Assembly (NCBI GenBank): GCA_003427395.1
Contig: BFEA01000085.1
Coordinates: 2,737,825 to 2,770,267 of the forward strand
Origin: Chara braunii
Lineage: Eukaryota; Streptophyta; Charophyceae; Charales; Characeae
DNA: 32,443 bases
Reading direction: 5' to 3'
Position numbers and translations under genes: made by a program. Shown piece by piece: positions 1 to 10,409 of the stretch. The notes beneath the pieces were generated by a model that was given only the letters and a program-made list of their open reading frames with translations, made no database searches and was not told the DNA's origin. Each line of letters begins with the position of its first letter. Position 1 is the first letter of the stretch.

Positions 1-4
1 TTCT

Positions 5-64
5 GCAGACTGTTGAGGGTTCAGCCTCCTGATGAGTCGGTGAAACTCCGACGAAACAGTTTGT
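5..64 (+). ncRNA. Type III hammerhead ribozyme motif
   Basis: All parts of a self-cleaving hammerhead are present in the right order. Stem III pairs 5-13 with 56-64, with GU wobbles at 8/61 and 5/64. U14 occupies the cleavage position (triplet GUU at 12-14). Stem I is GAGG (15-18) with CCTC (25-28) around a 6-nt loop. The core CTGATGA is at 29-35. Stem II is GTCGG (36-40) with CCGAC (48-52) around a 7-nt loop, followed by GAAA at 53-56. The order stem III, I, II, III is the type III topology. Known genomic hammerheads of this kind occur in plant retrozymes and in retroelements. GUU is an allowed but less common triplet than GUC. Predicted cleavage is after position 14. The host element runs off the left edge, so its family cannot be named. 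Confidence 0.85.
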
Positions 65-600
65 CACAGCCCCTCGTTTGTTGTCTTCTTCTCTCTCTCT
101 GCCTACGGTTTACCGGGCAGTTCTGTTTGTGACGATATATATCATCACATGAATATGAGAGCGCAAAAGCGAAAAAAAAGAAAAAACAGAATGAATTCTT
201 TTTTTAATATCTTCTTCCTTGTAACTCCCCCTGTTCAAAACCTCTTGCGTACAAGGCCGCCCACGTGGATGTAGGTTGAGCGGCGGCTGCCCCCATAGCC
301 TTCGCCATCCTCCAGGCTGGGACTCAAGGAAATGTTGCTGAAGGAGGGGGGTGACTCAGGGGTCTTAGATGTAAAATTATTATATGCTGTTAATAGTAGA
401 TACGTTATTTAAGAGTTAGTGTTTCTTGTTAACCGGGAAATGGCCAGGGGCCAATCAACCCGTCGTCGATAACTGGTGGTGGTGGTGGTGGGGGGGGGGG
501 ACCAACGAAAAAATGTGGCAGCTCTTTTCTGGGCAGAGGAACTACCTCTTGCCAGTCGAGACGCACGGTTTGGTGGGAACAGTTGGCTGTTTTGCTCGAT
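65..600. other. Non-coding stretch, no gene seen
   Basis: This stretch holds a CT-rich run near 90-105, an A-rich patch near 165-185 and a G-rich run near 478-500. No convincing coding exon, tRNA or promoter was recognised. It may continue the element that carries the hammerhead ribozyme, but I see no second ribozyme or long terminal repeat to bound such an element. Confidence 0.5.
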
Positions 601-604
601 CGAG

Positions 605-942
605 GCGTAATCACACTCGTCTGTTTTGGGATGAATCTAGACGCAAGAGCGGCCGTGTATCTGTATAATATAAATGCGGAGAAGTCTTGAGTCCGAGTAT
701 GCTGTGAAAAAGAAAAAGCTTTGCTGAGTGTGATCACACTTGTCTATATTGGGATGAATAGAGACGCAAACCACTGCCAAGTGCATAGAAAAGCCAAGTT
801 CTGAGTAAAAGAGTAGAAGCCTTCCTGGGCGTAATCACACTTGTCTGTTTTTTTTGGGATGAACTTAGCAACCACGGCCATGTACATGTGAAAGTGGAGA
901 AGTCTGAGTGTGAGTACGCTGTGGAAAAAAGCTTGCTGAGCT
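605..942. repeat. Degenerate tandem repeat, three copies of about 110-120 bp
   Basis: The motif 'atcacact-gtctgt/at' followed by 'gggatgaa' recurs near 609, 729 and 833. The sequence around 'gagaagtctgagt...gctgtg(g)aaaaa' recurs in copies one and three. The copies have diverged by substitutions and length changes. No function is evident. Confidence 0.7.
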
Positions 943-1286
943 TGTTTCTGCGGGGCCGGTTTGCTGGCGCGTGTCAGGAACAGTGCCGCCCCAGTGCCAT
1001 TCAGGGTGCAAGACTTCCCCTCAGTTGTTTTTTTTTTTTGTGGAAGGGGGGAAGGGAGGGGAACAGGGGGTTAGTTAAAGGGGGTGAAAGGAAGGGCAAG
1101 GTGGTAAGAGGGTTGAAATGAAAAGGGGAAGGGGAGCAGCGGGGCCGACTGCCCGTGGGGGCAAGGTGACGCCACGCCAGTGACTGCTTTTGAATAGCAC
1201 GAGATGGTTTCGAGTTTTTGCCTTTTCTCCGCTCCTTGCACATGGCTGTGATTGCGTCTCGATTCATCCCGTCCTGGGTGCATCAA

Positions 1287-1547
1287 TCATTGATTGATGT
1301 GTGCGTTCTAACTTTTTTTTTTTTTGACCTTTCGAATATTGAGTTTGGCTTTTTCTCCCCTCCTTTTTCAAATGAGAATAATCGTTACTGAGGAGGGATC
1401 AATCATTTTTACTATGTGCGCGTTCTGACTTTCTGACCTCTTGAAATTTGATTTTGGCTTCTCCCCCCCCTCCCCCCCCCTTCCCCCTTCCTTCCCCCTC
1501 CCTTCCCCCCCTTTTCTAAAATGAGTATAATCGTACTGAGGATGGAT
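1287..1547. repeat. Two-copy tandem duplication with expanded T and C tracts
   Basis: Two copies share 'gatcaatcatt', 'gtgcgttct(a/g)act', 'gacct', 'tttggctt(tt)tctcccc', 'aatgag(a/t)ataatcgt' and 'actgagga(g/t)gga'. They lie at about 1287-1398 and 1399-1547. The second copy carries a long C/T-rich insertion at about 1461-1514. No gene is seen. Confidence 0.7.
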
Positions 1548-1687
1548 AAGCTCTTTTTTTTAACAATGCCAAGTCTCCACGTCACTTAAAAAAAAAAAAA
1601 AAAGGAAAAAAAAGAGCGAGTCCAAATCTCCACGTCACTGGAATCTGGAGCTTGCCCGGATAATTAAGCCACCAGTACGTTTCCCAG

Positions 1688-1710
1688 TTTTTTTTTTTTT
1701 TTTTTTTTTT
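1688..1710. repeat. Poly(T) tract
   Basis: This is an uninterrupted run of about 23 T. It could be the poly(A) tail of a minus-strand retrocopy, but no recognisable body was found next to it. Confidence 0.8.
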
Positions 1711-2062
1711 CCCCTCGAGATTTCCCAGCTATTTTTCGAGAACGCGCCCGTGCACGACGTTCCGCATTCTTCTGGGGTCGGAAGAAGCCCTGGCAGACCG
1801 TGCTCGACATTTCGAGTGGGCCCTACTGGTACCCTAATCGTTGAGCGTGCTGTAATATTGAAAACTGTAATTTTGAAAACTGGGACTGCTAAAAAAACAA
1901 GATGGCGCCTCCCTCACTTTGCTTTTGGGGATCCTTTTCCGCTTGTTCATTCTTGTATGTACGTATAACCTATGGCGTGCTCCTTTTTTCACATTTTCTG
2001 AGTCTCTCTTTTTTGAGTTTTTAATTTTGTTTTTGAACGGGCCACGTCGTGGAGGTGTCTTC

Positions 2063-2185
2063 ATGGAACACTACTGACCGCCCCCCCGGGGTGATTCGGA
2101 GTCATTTCCTTCCCTTACGAGGATTCGAACGCAGGTCTGTATATCAAGAGTTCATTGGTGCACCCACCGTTCAGCCACGTTTTTT
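2063..2185 (-). mobile_element. tRNA-derived SINE fragment
   Basis: Read on the minus strand, an A-box-like segment (tggctgaacggtgggtgc, about 2157-2174) is followed by a B-box-like segment (gcgttcgaatcctc, about 2119-2132). This is the spacing of an internal RNA polymerase III promoter. The connecting sequence 'gaactcttgatatacagacc' resembles the other SINE copies in this window. No intact tRNA cloverleaf is evident. A T run on the plus strand lies on the upstream side of the element. Confidence 0.6.
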
Positions 2186-2379
2186 TTTTTTTTCCTTGCT
2201 TTTTCCTTTTTGTGACCCCCCTTGTTTTTGTGAAAATTTTGGATTGACAGGTAGGAAGACAGTGCGGGAAGAAAGATGGGGGGCTCAGTGGCTGCGGAGG
2301 ATCCGGGGTGCAGGCGGGTTGTCTTCGCCTTTCTCGAGTTCCTTGACACAGGTGAGGTAGTACAACCATATATATATGA

Positions 2380-3160
2380 GGATGATCCGTAGTCGTTTCT
2401 CTTCCCCCATCTCCCTTGCCTCTTCTCCCCTCTCTCTTTTGTTTCTGTGGTCTCTCAGTGCCTGCATACCTCTCAGGGTCTTTCTAAAAGAGGAAAGATT
2501 GGACTGTTTGGCAGACGATGAGGTCCCTTTGTGTTAGTTGATGTCTCTGTGTCTCTCTCTATTCCTCTGCATCATATCATGGCGATCGACCTCGCCGGAA
2601 AGAAGAAAAAGGGGTGAAGGATATAAATTGTTGATTTTGTAATTGCTTCTGTTCGCATATGTGCAGATGCAGTGTAATGTTTTGTTCCGCCCGCTCTCTC
2701 TCTTTTTCNNCTTCGCTTCGTGTCCAGATGCATTCGTTTTTCCTCTCTCCCCCTCTCTTCTCCCTATTCTCCCTCTCTTCTTCTCTTTCTCCCGTCCTGT
2801 CTCCCTCTCCCTCCCTCCCCCCTCTGACTTCCTTTCTGTCTCAGAGAATGTACATTGCAAATTATGTAATTGCCTCCGTTCAGATGCCCCCCCCCCCCCC
2901 CCCCTTCTTCAGTTGTCAACAATGCGCTGGTGCTTGTTGCTTGTGCTTGGCCATCCTTCTCTTTTTCTTCCCATCTTCCCCCCTGTCCTTTCTCACTCAC
3001 CCAACCCTTCGTCATGTGGTTTGCTTTTGACGATGGGGCACAACGAACTGATGAATGAGAGGGAATTTGCAGAAAAAAAGAGAGAGAAAATGATAAGGCC
3101 TCTTGGGAATTCGTCGTTCTAGTGTGTGTGTGTGTGTGTCTGTGTGTGTGTGTGTGTATT
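2380..3160. repeat. Pyrimidine-rich low-complexity region with poly(C) and (TG)n
   Basis: Long CT-rich stretches include two N bases (2709-2710), a poly(C) run at about 2887-2904 and a (TG)n run at about 3122-3158. Open frames here are low-complexity Ser/Leu/Pro or Arg/Glu/Gly strings and are not credible genes. Confidence 0.8.
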
Positions 3161-4907
3161 GCGGTCATGTGGCAGGCAGTATGTACTTCTCCTTACGTTG
3201 TTACCTGATAATCGGTTTGTCTGATACGCGGACCCATTGAGGAAAATAGCGATTTGAATCCTGAACCGTAGCAGCCTTACACAATTCTCTGGCCTGATTG
3301 ATAAGGCACACCTGATAACTCATAACCCATAACCCATGACACGGAATCAAACCGTCACAAGGACTTCTTATTCCGTGTGGCGAACACCTCGATCGTTGCC
3401 GTGAAACAACACCCACGGCGCCCAGCCAGCCCTTCTGTCCACTCTAACCTGGTTGGTAGGACACAAGTTTTATGAAACAGGTATGGATGGCTTCTCTCCG
3501 AACAGGCAGGCAGGCAGACTGAGCGCATGGAACAACACATGCTTGTTGCCCATAGGACCGGGGTGTGGAGTGCAGGAGAGGTGGTGGGTTCGCAGGGTAG
3601 AGAATAGGAGGTATACGTTGCTTGAAATTGGCAAGGGATGGATGGCATTACAGCCTGGCTTGTAGAAGGAAGATCACCTGTCCAGGCATGACACTGCATG
3701 GAGACCTTCGTCTCTCCTTTGAATACTGCTGATCGTCGACTTCCGCTTCCTGTTTGTGGGGCAGAATGTCTCTGGAATGGAGGCTCTCGCTCTGACGCCG
3801 GGTTAGCTATGGTGTTATGGGATAGCGTGCTGCAAGCATTTAGCAGATGGAGTTGCTTTTTTAGTACTATCGTGTTCCCTCGAACACAACGCACCCTCAT
3901 TTTGACTGCATCGGACCGGAAAGACGGCTTGTATACGTTCATTTTCAGCGTGCGTTATGTTTGCGGGAAGACGGTAGCTGAACGTAAAGTAAGTATTGGC
4001 TTCTATGCAGCGTAGAAAAGGTCCAACTGTGGTAGGATTGGTCGGGTTATTAGTTATCTCGAGAGTATAAAAAATATTTTTTTAAAACTTGACAAGAGCA
4101 CTTAGATAAATTGTTGACGAATTTGGAATCTGTGACACCTATGATGATTTATAAAATTGCAATTTTACACAAACACCATGGACTTGAGCAGGAGGCAGCT
4201 GAGACGAACTGAAGGACCGAGCGAAGAATGAACGAATCGAATGATGACAGTTCTGGGCTAGGGAAACAGGTCGATCGATAGTTTCCGCCTCTCTCTTAGT
4301 CTCTCTGTCTTTATGTTTCTTTTTGTTTATACATCTCTCTTTTTCCATTTCCAGCTGGCGATATTAGCTTGCCAACCTCGGGCTATGGAGGCTCTCTACA
4401 TCTCTCTCCTTTTATGCTCCCCCGCCTCCCCCTCTCGCCGCCTTCTACCTCTCCCTGAGGCCGAAACCACTTGTCTGTTCTGCAGCCCCTCCTGCCCTTT
4501 CCTTACCCTTCCCTGCCCCACTTCTCTCTCTCTCTTGCAGCCTGCCACCTCCCTCTCTCCGTCCCATTTGCTTGAGAACTTCTTGGCGCTTTCTAGCCTT
4601 ATGTTGCCTTGTTGGATTCAGTGTGTTGGGCCTCCTTATACGCTGCCTCTGGCAGCTGCTTCTACTTCCTCTGCATCGTTGCCCCTTTTCCCCTTGTATC
4701 TGCTTCTAATTCCTTTGCAGGGTTTCCTCTCTCCCCCCTTCGCATCAGCAGCTGGAATCACACTTAGCCTGGACCAGCTGCGAGGCCTGGACCAGCTGCT
4801 GAGTCATGAAGTCTACCTTTCCAGGTCTTACTGGACCCAATGGTCTACCTGCGTCCGCCTCCGTCTTTGTCTTGCTAGGTCGCATTGATCGACCTACAAG
4901 ACATAAA
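3161..4907. other. Non-coding stretch, no gene recognised
   Basis: I see no domain, conserved exon or RNA gene here. Open frames up to 195 codons exist on the minus strand (3355-3942) but have no recognisable family and low-complexity composition. Sequence at 4270-4760 is CT-rich. The missing first exon of the SGT-like gene could in principle lie here, but I could not identify it. Confidence 0.5.
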
Positions 4908-5136
4908 AAGCCAGGCCCTGCGTATTTCTGGCGTAATTTAAGGTGAATGGCAAGGAGACAGCACGACTGGCGTCTCGNTCTGTGTCACCTGGCAGGTCTT
5001 AGATCCAGTAGTGGNAGACTNAAGGTAAGCCAGGCCCTGCGTGTTTCTGGCGTAATTTAAGGTGAATGGCAAGGAGACAGCACGACTGGTGTTTCGTTCT
5101 GAGGTCTTAGATCCGGTAGGGGTAGACTGAAGGTAA
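4908..5136. repeat. 119-bp tandem duplication
   Basis: The sequence beginning 'aagccaggccctgcgt' at 4908 is repeated from about 5027 with a period of 119 bp. It includes 'tttctggcgtaatttaaggt' and 'ggagacagcacgactgg'. Copy two lacks about 15 bp near its end. Single N bases at 4978, 5015 and 5021 show that the assembly was unsure in this repeat. Confidence 0.85.
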
Positions 5137-5511
5137 AAGAGGTTTGCTCTTCTGTGCAAAAGTAGATGGAAGAGGCATTCTAGAAGAGAAACATACCTGC
5201 CAAAATGCTTGGCGTGAGGGAGGGAAACTTTCTAGCAGGGAAGTAACCCCCCTGCTAAAGTGCCGGTGCTCGGCACTGGGCATAAGACCAAACAAAACGC
5301 ATAGGCCGACAGAAGCATCATAAGGAAGAAATGGAGAATGTCCTTGACATTGTCCGCCCGAGTCGTAAAGCGTCAGAAATTACATGTGATGTCCGTAAGG
5401 GTTTGGTGGCCTGGGCAAGGTAAAAATGAAGTATAGAGGTTCTACCTCTTGCCAGTAAGGCTTTTTTTTCCTTTTAAAAAGGGTGCATAAGAACCTGATT
5501 TTTTTATTGTG

Positions 5512-5548
5512 TCAGGATTTGAGCTCGTGATCTGTTCGTCGAAAGTTC
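5512..5548 (-). mobile_element. Probable SINE remnant (B-box region only)
   Basis: On the minus strand 'gagctcaaatcctgacac' resembles the B-box end of the tRNA-derived SINEs elsewhere in the window, preceded by 'gaagaactttcgacgaacag'. Only a short remnant is visible. Confidence 0.35.
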
Positions 5549-5753
5549 TTCGTGTGTGTACTAGTAGTTATTCTTCACAGTTCCTCTGAAAATTTCTCAT
5601 CCGGATCTTGCGGTGCACTGTGTTGGGCCCCAAACCATAGGCCTTTATCCTTGGCGGTGTGAAATGATACGTGAAGCTGCAGCAGACCTGTAATGGTCTG
5701 CGTTCTTCGTCTCTTTTATGAATGCGAAATTGTGTGTTCGGCAATTTTTGCAG

Positions 5754-6058
5754 TTCAATTGCCTTCAGGCGCGGATGATGAGGGTCTCGAGGTTGTAAAG
5801 GAGTGCTTATCAGATGTATTTGGAGTGCGGATAGACGACGAGAAGCAGCAGCGGGAGCTGTCTATAAGGCCAAAGTCGCTGCTGGAGCTCGTATCCAGCG
5901 TGTCAGTGACGAGCAAACATCCTCCTCCGAAGGTGGAGGTGACAGCCACTTGCACATCAACAAGGTCGATGCCAGCATCAATGTCTCCTCCTCCTTCCGC
6001 AGAAGGCAGCGTCTTTCAGCAGTCGTCAGCAGCATGTGCGGGTGATTCTTTAAACGAG
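5754..6058 (+). CDS. SGT-like exon: N-terminal dimerisation domain, second half
   Basis: The acceptor is gcaatttttgcag and the donor is GAG|gtaagt. The exon begins at the second base of a codon and ends in phase 0. Its start encodes LPSGADDEGLEVVKECL, which aligns with the GL...LEVA..CL stretch of the SGTA_dimer domain. The rest is Ser/Pro-rich linker. The previous exon must end with one base of a split codon. Confidence 0.88.
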
Positions 6059-8133
6059 GTAAGTCTGGATTCTGTCTGTCTGCCCAATTCTGTTTGCTGC
6101 GGAGTTGTAAGTGTGAACTGCCCCCGTCCTCCTCCGGAACCGTATCGAGGTGCTGTAGCCAGTTCGCGCTGTTTTCTCAGCAGTATGCTATCTTATCTGC
6201 CTTGGTGGTCTGATAATTCTTTCTGCCCAAACCTGCTTGATTTTTGAGGGGGTTGTAAGTGTGAACTGCTCCCCTCCCCCGAAAGCGGATGGATGTGCGC
6301 TAACCTATAACCAGTTTGAGCAGCTTTCGCAGCGCTGTGAGATCTGCCTTGGCGGTCTGACTGCCTCGGCAGCGGCTGCGTGATATTGCTGGGCCAGCTC
6401 GTTGGGTTGATAAGGATGAAGATAAAATAAAATCTGCACCGTCTTCTTGTGCCTTGCTGATGCTGCAAAGGATAAGTGATTGAAGTAATGCAGAAGGCTG
6501 GGGTAAATGTCATTTTTGGTGTCATGCCATGCATGCATGTACTGAGTTACATGAGGAGGGGGTGAGGGCTCTGCTAATGCGGGTGGGAAATGGCCACAAA
6601 AAAAACTTTTGTCCTGGCTGAAGTGGCTGCCATGTTGCCATCAGTACAGAGCTGTTTTTGGTATTTGCTCAATACTAAGTACCGCGGGGCCATAAAAGGC
6701 CTATAGCCCAGTTGGTACACCCATGAATGGTTGAAATACAGACAGACCCGAATTCGAGTCCAGATTCAATCGGATGGACAGAAAAAAGAATAAAAGTTCT
6801 CAGATCAATGATGATAGCTCAAGGCCGTTGCCCTTCAGAAAAAAAAAAAAAAAAAAAAAAAAAAATGCCGCCTGGCTAACGAGTCTCCTGATGTGTCTGA
6901 AACAATCATGATAACTCAAGGCCGTTGCCCTTCAAAAAAAAAAAAAAAAAAAAAAAAAATGCCGCCTGGCTAATGAGTCTCCTGATGTGTCTGAAACTTC
7001 TTCGGATGCTGCTTGTGTGTTTCGTGCAGACTGTCAGGGTGAATGGCGGGGCTACTCCCTCAGGTAAAAAGCCATTTTCTTCTTTTTTGTTTCCGCCTTC
7101 TTTCTTCTCGACATCACATTTTGTTTGCTGTGAAATTGGCTACTGGATTCGCTGCAATGTTGCTTGCCATCAACACATGCTTGTGCATTCACCAGACTCA
7201 CGGAAAACGGTGGCAACGGAGCTGATCATCGAAGTGAGGTGTGTGTTTGTGTGCTTTTTGAAACAATCACATTAAGTGGAAAACAGTGGCAACACAGCCA
7301 ATCATCAAAGGCAGGGGTGTGTTTGTGTGTTTTGAACAATCACCTGTGTTTGTGTGTTTTGAACAATCGCCTCAACAATCCCGTTTCCACCGGTACACAT
7401 AGGTATCATGGTAGGAGCGTTCTTACCACACAAAGGTAAGGATGTTCTATAAACTCGTTGCGATGTTTTGGTTAAACCACCACTACCTTTCCAAGCTGTA
7501 GTCCCATTCGGGAAAATGATGTCCAGCGCAAAGTTCCGGGGTCCGGGCGAGGATTGGCGAAAACAAAACATTTGGGCCTTGTGGGCCCGATCGGAGAAAA
7601 AAAAAGAAAAAAAGAAGGAACTGCAGAGTTGAAAGGAAGGACGTCGGGGAAAGCCGCAAAGGAAGTGTGCTCACAGCAGTTGCTCCAGGAATGCATCTGC
7701 CCAGAATCATCGATAGTTTCATTTTTTGTTTTTTATGTGTTTTTTTATTTTTTTACTTCTAAGTTCTAAGTTAGTTTTAGTGCCCTGCCCACGAGCCAGG
7801 GCGTTTTTTTTCGCGGACAACTGACAGTTGCAACGAACAGGGCACTCTCACATGTACTTAAGATTCTGTATCCAGCTGCTTTTACGTCCAAAGAGTCGTT
7901 GCTGTTTTTTTTTTTTTTTTTTTCGTACAGCCGTGTGTGCGTGCTGAGGGCTGTGACCCTGTTGGTAGGGCATATTCTCATTTCTCCCTGATGTTCTGTA
8001 TCGAGCTGCTTTCACGTCCAAAGAGTTGCTGCATTTTTTCCTTTCCCCCCCCCCCCTTCCCTATTTCCGTGTTTTGCTGAGGGCAGAAACCCCCTTGGGC
8101 AGACTCTCCCGTCTACCCAATGTTCTGTACACG

Positions 8134-8168
<35 letters not shown>

Positions 8169-10378
8169 TCCGACGGGTACAAGAAAAGAGAATACAATGG
8201 GACCCAGGCTCGGCAAAACTCCGTTCGCAGTGAAATTCAGGGTCGGCATAAGCAGGCTTGGAGGTACTGGTGGGGTTTAAACAACCTTGCACTGCTGCAA
8301 TCTGATGAGTGGTGTAAGGCCATCCACTTTTGCGTAGACGACTGCTGGATGCCTGCACATCCGGTCACCTTGGGGGACGCTCGTGTTGTCTGTTCTCGCA
8401 CTTTTGCATGCGTTTTGTGGTTCTGTTTGTCTGTTCTCTTAGCAATGTGCATTTTGCGTTTATCAATTTGGCATGGGAAACAGGAGGGGAGAGAGGGAGA
8501 AGAAAGGGGAGAGAAAAGACTCAGTACTCACTGGTACACAAGATTGGCATGACTCAGTACGCACCGGGACACAAGATTGGCATGACTCAGCACTCACTGG
8601 TACACAAGATTGGCACGACTGATGCATGCGTTTTGTGGTTCTGTTTGTCTGTTCTCATAGCAATGTGCATTTTGCGTTTATCAATTTGGCATGGGAAACA
8701 GGAGGGAAGAGAGGGAGAAGAAAGGGGAGAGAAAAGACTCAGTACTCACTGGTACACAAGATTGGCATGACTCAGTACGCACCAAGACACAAGATTGGCA
8801 TGACTCAGCACTCACTGGTACACAAGATTGGCACGACTGAGTACTCACTGGTACAGCAGAGTGGCATCAGGGGAGTTGTGGATGATGATGGGTCGGGCTG
8901 CAAAGAGCACAGGGATCCTAAGGCATATGACGACGACCACAAACAGGACAGGAATGCTCCCAGTTGAGGTGCATGGAAGCAGCTCATCGGATCCTGACAC
9001 GGGCATGCACTATTTTGGATGGCATTCCTTAATCCGGTGTCACACTGAAAATGGCTTCCACATTCTAGGAACACAGGCACGGCAGCTACCGTTGTGTTTG
9101 TTTGTGTGTTGTTTTTACGCGCCTTGTGTTGATACATTTTTGTGCAGTATGTGCCTGCATTCATGGGTGTATATGTCACGTGTTTTTTGTTTTGTGTGTG
9201 TATGTGTGTGCTTGCGTATTTTGTCTTTTTTATGTGCCTTGTGTTCGTGCACGTTTGTGCCGTGTGTGTGCATACATGCACGGGTGTATATAGCAAGTGT
9301 ATGGGCACATATATCTGTTATGCTCCCCTGTACACCCTCTGGTTCTGAATGACTTGTCTAGCCCTTATGTATGTGCAATGGGTAGGAGATCCTCCTTGCT
9401 GAAAGGTAAGGCATGGTCCATGCAATTGTGAGAGCCTCTTTTGTCTTTTTGAATTTACAAGGGTTTTCCTTCCAGTTTCCGCAAAACATTTCAGCAGTTT
9501 TTTGAGTCCGTTTTTCTGCGCTTCTCACAACAAGTCTTCCCGTGCATCTCGCAAATCGTCTGTCTGAGCTTCTAGCTGCACGCATGGGTTGAGCTCTGGT
9601 CGAGTCTTTCTGAGAAAGGTTTGTGAGGTCGAGTCTTTCTGAGAAAGGTTTGTTCCTATTACCAGTCGTCCCTGGAATGGACGACTTGCGCTTGCTTTCC
9701 ACTTGGAACCCCGTGACAAGAAACCCGCCACCATTCAGTGCACTCCACTCTGACTGTACGATCATGCTTTCATGAAGGTCTCAAGAACATACCATATGAA
9801 GATTCATGAAGGTTTCTTGAAACTTCCCTGAAGGTTCCCTGAATGGGACATTCGATAAAGTTAGAACGGTACAGAGAAAGACGACAGAGTCGTAACAGAC
9901 ACGGAAGAGTTTTTCACGGTTCCGAAGCTAACATACACTACGCGCTTGTTTGGAATTGCTGACCAAAAAGAAAAACAATATGGAATGATACAGAGAAGAT
10001 TAGCATGGCCCCTGCACAAGGATGACGCAGATAAATCCGGAAGAAAAAATAGAAATCGTGGGAATGCATGTAAAGATCGTCTGCAATCAGATGACGTATG
10101 CCTGTAGGCTGTTTGTCTATGCCTCTGTTCTTTTTGTCCGTTGGGTGTGACATTGAACAGGGACAACTGTCTGTCTATGCCTCTGCTGTTTCTGTCCATT
10201 GGGTGTGACACTGAACAGGGACCACTGGGGTTGAAGAGCATGCCAAGTTCGGTGAATTCTTATCAGGGCTTGAAGCAGGTGGCTATTTCGCAGGGACGGA
10301 ACCTGGGAGCGAAGAGTATTTGGGCAGACTCGAGAAAGCAAAGAAGCTACTAGAGGAGAGTATAAAGGTGCGCATCTC

Positions 10379-10409
<31 letters not shown>

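Noticed and set aside
3355-3942. 195-codon minus-strand open frame as a gene
   Set aside because: No domain or family signature, and unremarkable composition. Probably chance or old transposon.
5333-5421. ATG-containing segment ending at GCAAG|gtaaaa as the missing first SGT-like exon
   Set aside because: The open frame from the ATG ends in the wrong phase for the exon at 5754, and the encoded residues do not resemble the dimerisation domain.
5693-5753. ATG at 5693 as the SGT-like start codon
   Set aside because: It is in frame, but a strong acceptor (atttttgcag) lies between it and the conserved sequence, and the residues before that do not fit the family.
6890-6999. CTGATGTGTCTGAAAC (twice) as further hammerhead cores
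   Set aside because: The core A9 is replaced, stem II would be almost absent and no cleavage triplet with pairing stem III is present.
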